From an uncultured Hungatella sp. (lineage in GTDB: Bacteria > Bacillota > Clostridia > Lachnospirales > Lachnospiraceae), in the NCBI GenBank assembly GCA_910588325.1, contig CAJUPP010000050.1, positions 1 through 28,135 on the forward strand: a stretch of 28,135 nucleotides of DNA, in the 5' to 3' direction. The number at the start of each line of letters is the position of its first letter. Positions within the stretch are counted from its first letter, which is position 1. The notes beneath the pieces are model-generated. The model did not search any database, was not told where the DNA came from, and saw only the letters and a list, made by a program, of their open reading frames with translations. A program made the position numbers and the translations under genes. Below are positions 25,794-28,135 of this stretch, one piece after another.

Positions 25794-25903
25794 AAGCTTT
25801 CCCCTTTGTCCTTTACTCCTGTACTGCTTTATTAAAGATCTTCTTACATACCTATGATTGCTAAACAACGTTCCCCTAATCAGCAATCAGATACTTCACC
25901 ATA

Positions 25904-25932
25904 ATTGTATTCGTTTTTCCTGGTTAAGTCAA
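25904..25932 (-). promoter_or_regulatory. Promoter of the GH42 gene
   Basis: TTGACT (25927-25932) and TACAAT (25904-25909) on the minus strand are spaced by 17 bases. The 5' leader of about 105 bases contains TGATTGCTGATT, a possible operator. The gap 25794-26139 otherwise holds direct repeats at 26034-26066 and the lipoprotein ribosome binding site. Confidence 0.7.
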
Positions 25933-26033
25933 TAATAGCAAAATGCCAAATAACAGGGGGGCTGTACAGGTGTTACCATTCAGTGGTCAAAGACGGATTT
26001 GAATGAAGAATGTGGTTTGATAATTGATTTATG

Positions 26034-26066
26034 TGTTGTTTGCGCAAAAATAATGTCGTTTGTGCA
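26034..26066. repeat. Pair of 13-bp direct repeats upstream of the lipoprotein gene
   Basis: TGTTGTTTGCGCA (26034-26046) and TGTCGTTTGTGCA (26054-26066) match at 11 of 13 positions and are offset by 20 bases, about two helical turns. The first contains the palindrome TTTGCGCAAA (26039-26048). They lie about 75-105 bases before the lipoprotein start and could be an operator. Confidence 0.4.
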
Positions 26067-26139
26067 GGAAGTATTTTATTTCCTTTTTCACTGTAATATA
26101 AATGAAGTGTTAAGATTGAGGCAGGAGGTGTGATAACAC

Positions 26140-27166
26140 ATGAGGAAGATGAAAATAGCAATGGCGGCGGGCGCGATTCTGTTTGTGCTCTCTTCGTGTG
26201 GGCGGATAGAGAAGCCGGAGGATGAGACGAAGGTGGGAAGTGGCATAGAAAAAATCGTGGAAAGCGATGAAGAGCCGCAGGCAGCACAGAATACCGGAGC
26301 TGCAGGAGACAGCGAAGATCATACCGGCTCGGACAATGGCGATTCGGCGGCACGTGTGGTGGGAGGGGAGAAGGCAAAAACCGTAAAAGAGAATGTGCCG
26401 GAAATTCCGGCAGGGGAATATGAGTATGTATCGGATGGGGGAATCGGAAAGCTGGTGATAGAGAAAACATCCGGCGGATATGATATTTCCGATTACGAAT
26501 CGGAATACTCTTATCGGTTTTTGGCGGATTCTTCTAACATAGAAGCCGTGGAGGACAACAAAATATATATCAAATATCCAGAACAGGTATATGCTGACGA
26601 TACGGCCGATTTCAGTTATTATACGTTAGAATATGGCACCGATGAAATCAATGTGTATTACAGAAAGTCACTACAGGAAGAAGCGGAATTTTTGTATTGT
26701 GCTAAAAAGAAGCAGGCAGAGAAAAAGGATGTTTCTGGCATCTATACCGATAAGCAGGGCACATCTGACGTCTATAGCGAGTTGGTTCTTGCCTTGCAGA
26801 CAGATGGAATCTATACGGTAGAAATCGGCATCTACCGAGTCACTGAATTGAAGGGTACGGCGGTCTGGGAAGGGGATACACTCTGTTTTACCAGCGAAGT
26901 TCCCTATCTGCTGGCAGACATTTACCACAGGTGGTGTCCTTGGTATTCAGGCTGGTGATGTCTATTCCTTTCCCGACGGTGCACCGGACGAATCGGCGTC
27001 AGGACAAGCCGGGGGTTCCGCATTCCAGCCGAATCTTTCCGATGAAATTGCCGCAGAGATGCACCAAATGCGGGACGATACCTTGAATATTGTGTTGGGA
27101 CTGTTGGAAGCGAACCTGAACGAAACGGACATGGACGTTTTGCAGGTAGTGTCAAGTAAATTATGA
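26140..27166 (+). pseudogene. Putative lipoprotein gene with a frameshift near the 3' end
   Basis: An AGGAGGTG site precedes the ATG. The first frame gives 272 residues (26140-26958) with a hydrophobic signal and the lipobox LSSC (C20), an acidic linker, and a domain from about residue 90 with repeated Tyr-rich strands. Its last residues (YHRWCPWYSGW) look out of frame. Shifting frame by one base near 26917 gives a further open frame, FTTGGVLGIQAGDVYSFPDG, ending LQVVSSKL at a TGA at 27164-27166, with matching composition. The full protein would be about 341 residues, secreted and membrane-anchored. I recognise no family. A sequencing error, a real lesion or, less likely, programmed frameshifting are possible. 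Confidence 0.7.
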
Positions 27167-27199
27167 AAATTTCTGCTTTTGGAATTGTGCTAACTATGG

Positions 27200-27205
27200 T
27201 ATAAT
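27200..27205 (+). promoter_or_regulatory. Extended -10 promoter of the small membrane protein gene
   Basis: TATAAT with an upstream TGG forms a TGnTATAAT extended -10, 33 bases before the start codon. No good -35 is seen, which is common for extended -10 promoters. Confidence 0.5.
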
Positions 27206-27237
27206 TATGTGTAATTGAATTTTATGGAGGTTCTGGA

Positions 27238-27405
27238 ATGAAAAATGTTGTACTGATCATCATAGGATTGATTTTACTTTTACTCGTTGCGATATGTCCG
27301 TTTCCGGCAATATTAGCAGTACCTGGAACAGCCTGGAGGGTTATAATTGGTTTCTTGGGCTGTTTTCTGTTTATTTTAGGTATTTATAAAATGGTATGGA
27401 AATGA
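27238..27405 (+). CDS. Small membrane protein, 55 residues
   Basis: The ATG follows a GGAGG seven bases upstream and an extended -10 promoter. The product begins MKNVVLIIIGLILLLLVAIC and has two hydrophobic segments (about 3-29 and 33-49) linked by a short turn with PFPA and PGTAWR, ending in a basic tail (YKMVWK). It is likely a two-pass membrane peptide of unknown function. It lies just after the frameshifted lipoprotein gene but has its own promoter. Confidence 0.6.
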   Translation: MKNVVLIIIGLILLLLVAICPFPAILAVPGTAWRVIIGFLGCFLFILGIYKMVWK

Positions 27406-27560
27406 TAAATTCAGTTTGTAGAACTAAGAAATCGGTATTTTCAGGTGACGAAATAATGAAAAAACTTTGACCGAAAGGATTATAAAGGATGTTGACCGCG
27501 GGAGCCATGGCGCCGATGTACTTAAGAGAAGTATAGCAAGGATTCCTTTTTGTCAGTCCG

Positions 27561-27710
27561 TCAGCAGTATAAAGGTACAAACTGACAGCAAAACAGTTTA
27601 CGAAATAGCAAAAGATTTTCCTCCGGCAGTGCCAGCATGGGGATATAGTAATCTCCACCGAGAACATAGTCGATGCCGTTCTCATGTGCGTATTTCGGCA
27701 GCTTCTCCAT
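27561..27710 (-). pseudogene. TnpV fragment of a Tn4451-type mobile element
   Basis: An ATG at 27708-27710 with a GGAGG site opens a frame whose first 31 residues (MEKLPKYAHENGIDYVLGGD then YYIPMLALPEE) match the N terminus of TnpV, the small transposon protein of clostridial Tn4451-like elements. The expected RPIGRWG-type continuation is absent: after about 27618 the frame becomes unrelated and stops at 27561. So the gene is truncated by deletion or recombination. It belongs to the mobile-element scar at the right of the window. Confidence 0.6.
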
Positions 27711-27726
27711 AAGCGACCTCCTGTAT

Positions 27727-27834
27727 TCAATTTTTCAGAATCCAGCTGATCGTGTCCTTGTCCATGTGAAATTTAAGGCAGCTGAACACTTCACGAGCAA
27801 GTTCCGGCACCGGTTTGAAGAAAAGAATGGGGAA
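27727..27834 (-). pseudogene. C-terminal fragment of an unidentified gene upstream of tnpV
   Basis: A 35-codon open frame without a start ends at a TGA (27727-27729) directly before the tnpV ribosome binding site. Its sequence includes PVPELAREVFSCLKFHMDKD and SWILKN. Its position and coupling to tnpV suggest that it is the tail of a gene of the same mobile element. I do not recognise the family. Confidence 0.35.
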
Positions 27835-27918
27835 TTAAAAGAAGCCTGCGGATTGCACAGCGCGGATAAAGGTCAAAAAGATCAAAGGAGCTCGAAGCTG
27901 TCTATATATAGAAGAAAG

Positions 27919-27948
27919 AAAACTCCCGCTAGAAAAGTGGGAGTTTTT
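27919..27948. terminator. Rho-independent terminator (either strand)
   Basis: ACTCCCGCT (27922-27930) pairs with AGTGGGAGT (27936-27944), with a G-T wobble and a five-base loop, flanked by A and T runs on both sides. It lies 27 bases after the stop of the recombinase-like tail on the minus strand and would end that transcript. Confidence 0.75.
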
Positions 27949-27974
27949 CAGTGCCCTCTAAAATTCAAAGATTT

Positions 27975-28135
27975 CTACGAATCCTTCCTTTGTAGATAAC
28001 ATATGACTTCGACTGTTTTTTCGTTGAGCAACCGAATATCCATAGTTTCCTGCCCTTCATAATAAACACCGAACTTGAATTTTATCTGCTTCACGATGCT
28101 TCCATTATCCATCTTTTCCGGATAAAGTTCAATAC
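27975..28135 (-). CDS. C-terminal tail of a probable large serine recombinase (runs off the window)
   Basis: An open frame enters from the right edge and ends at a TAG (27975-27977), giving 53 residues. IELYPEKMDNGSIVKQIKFK and the final TVEVICYLQRKDS resemble the C-terminal segment of clostridial mobile-element recombinases, recalled by pattern only. The catalytic domain is outside the window, so it is not known whether the gene is complete. A terminator follows. With the tnpV relic nearby it points to an integrated element or its remains. Confidence 0.4.
   Translation of the reverse strand, partial: IELYPEKMDNGSIVKQIKFKFGVYYEGQETMDIRLLNEKTVEVICYLQRKDS

Noticed and set aside
25794..25886. 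N-terminal extension of the GH42 enzyme
   Set aside because: It lies close to the promoter, is basic and unrelated to the family, and the ATG at 25793 has an AAGGGG site.
25973..26470. 165-codon minus-strand frame rich in Pro and Ser
   Set aside because: It is antisense to the start of the lipoprotein gene and has low-complexity composition from the reverse frame.

Overview
The window looks like a chromosomal segment of an anaerobic gut-type Clostridia, most likely Lachnospiraceae. This is inferred from the low-to-mid GC content, the AGGAGG-type ribosome binding sites, the glycyl-radical enzyme, the large carbohydrate-catabolic gene load, and a TnpV-like relic of a Tn4451-type element. Most genes are on the minus strand. 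I see no CRISPR array, rRNA, intact insertion sequence or phage.

Region 1 (1-341) holds the 5' part of a tRNA-Gly(GCC) gene with its own promoter and a short open frame of unknown status. Region 2 (342-12138) is the most interesting. A CdaR/PucR-type regulator (11005-12138, +) is divergent from an apparent operon of about 10.4 kb on the minus strand. Its order is lipoprotein sugar-binding protein, two CUT1-type permeases, an NAD-dependent epimerase-like protein, a glycyl-radical activase, a glycyl-radical enzyme with the motif GCWE, a decayed dhaK (dihydroxyacetone kinase) relic, and a GH2 beta-mannosidase. Read together, it imports a carbohydrate, probably oxidises or epimerises it, and breaks it by radical chemistry. 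The dhaK relic suggests that a small keto-sugar was once a product.

Region 3 (12299-17938) is a second catabolic locus. An AraC regulator sits upstream of two TIM-barrel sugar isomerase-like enzymes and two Gfo/Idh/MocA oxidoreductases, closed by a clear terminator. This gene set fits oxidation-dependent (3-keto-sugar) glycoside cleavage or cyclitol-type catabolism. No transporter lies within it.

Region 4 (18229-23537) is more housekeeping in character: a small conserved-looking protein, a NOL1/NOP2/Sun-type RNA methyltransferase, glycogen branching enzyme, a TetR regulator and acetate kinase without pta. A dispersed hairpin-rich repeat occurs at 18041-18104 and, inverted, at about 22131-22198. 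The second copy lies between 45-bp direct repeats spaced 159 bp apart.

Region 5 (23733-28135) carries a GH42 beta-galactosidase with a good promoter, a lipoprotein gene that appears frameshifted near its 3' end, a 55-residue membrane protein, and remnants of a mobile element running off the right edge.
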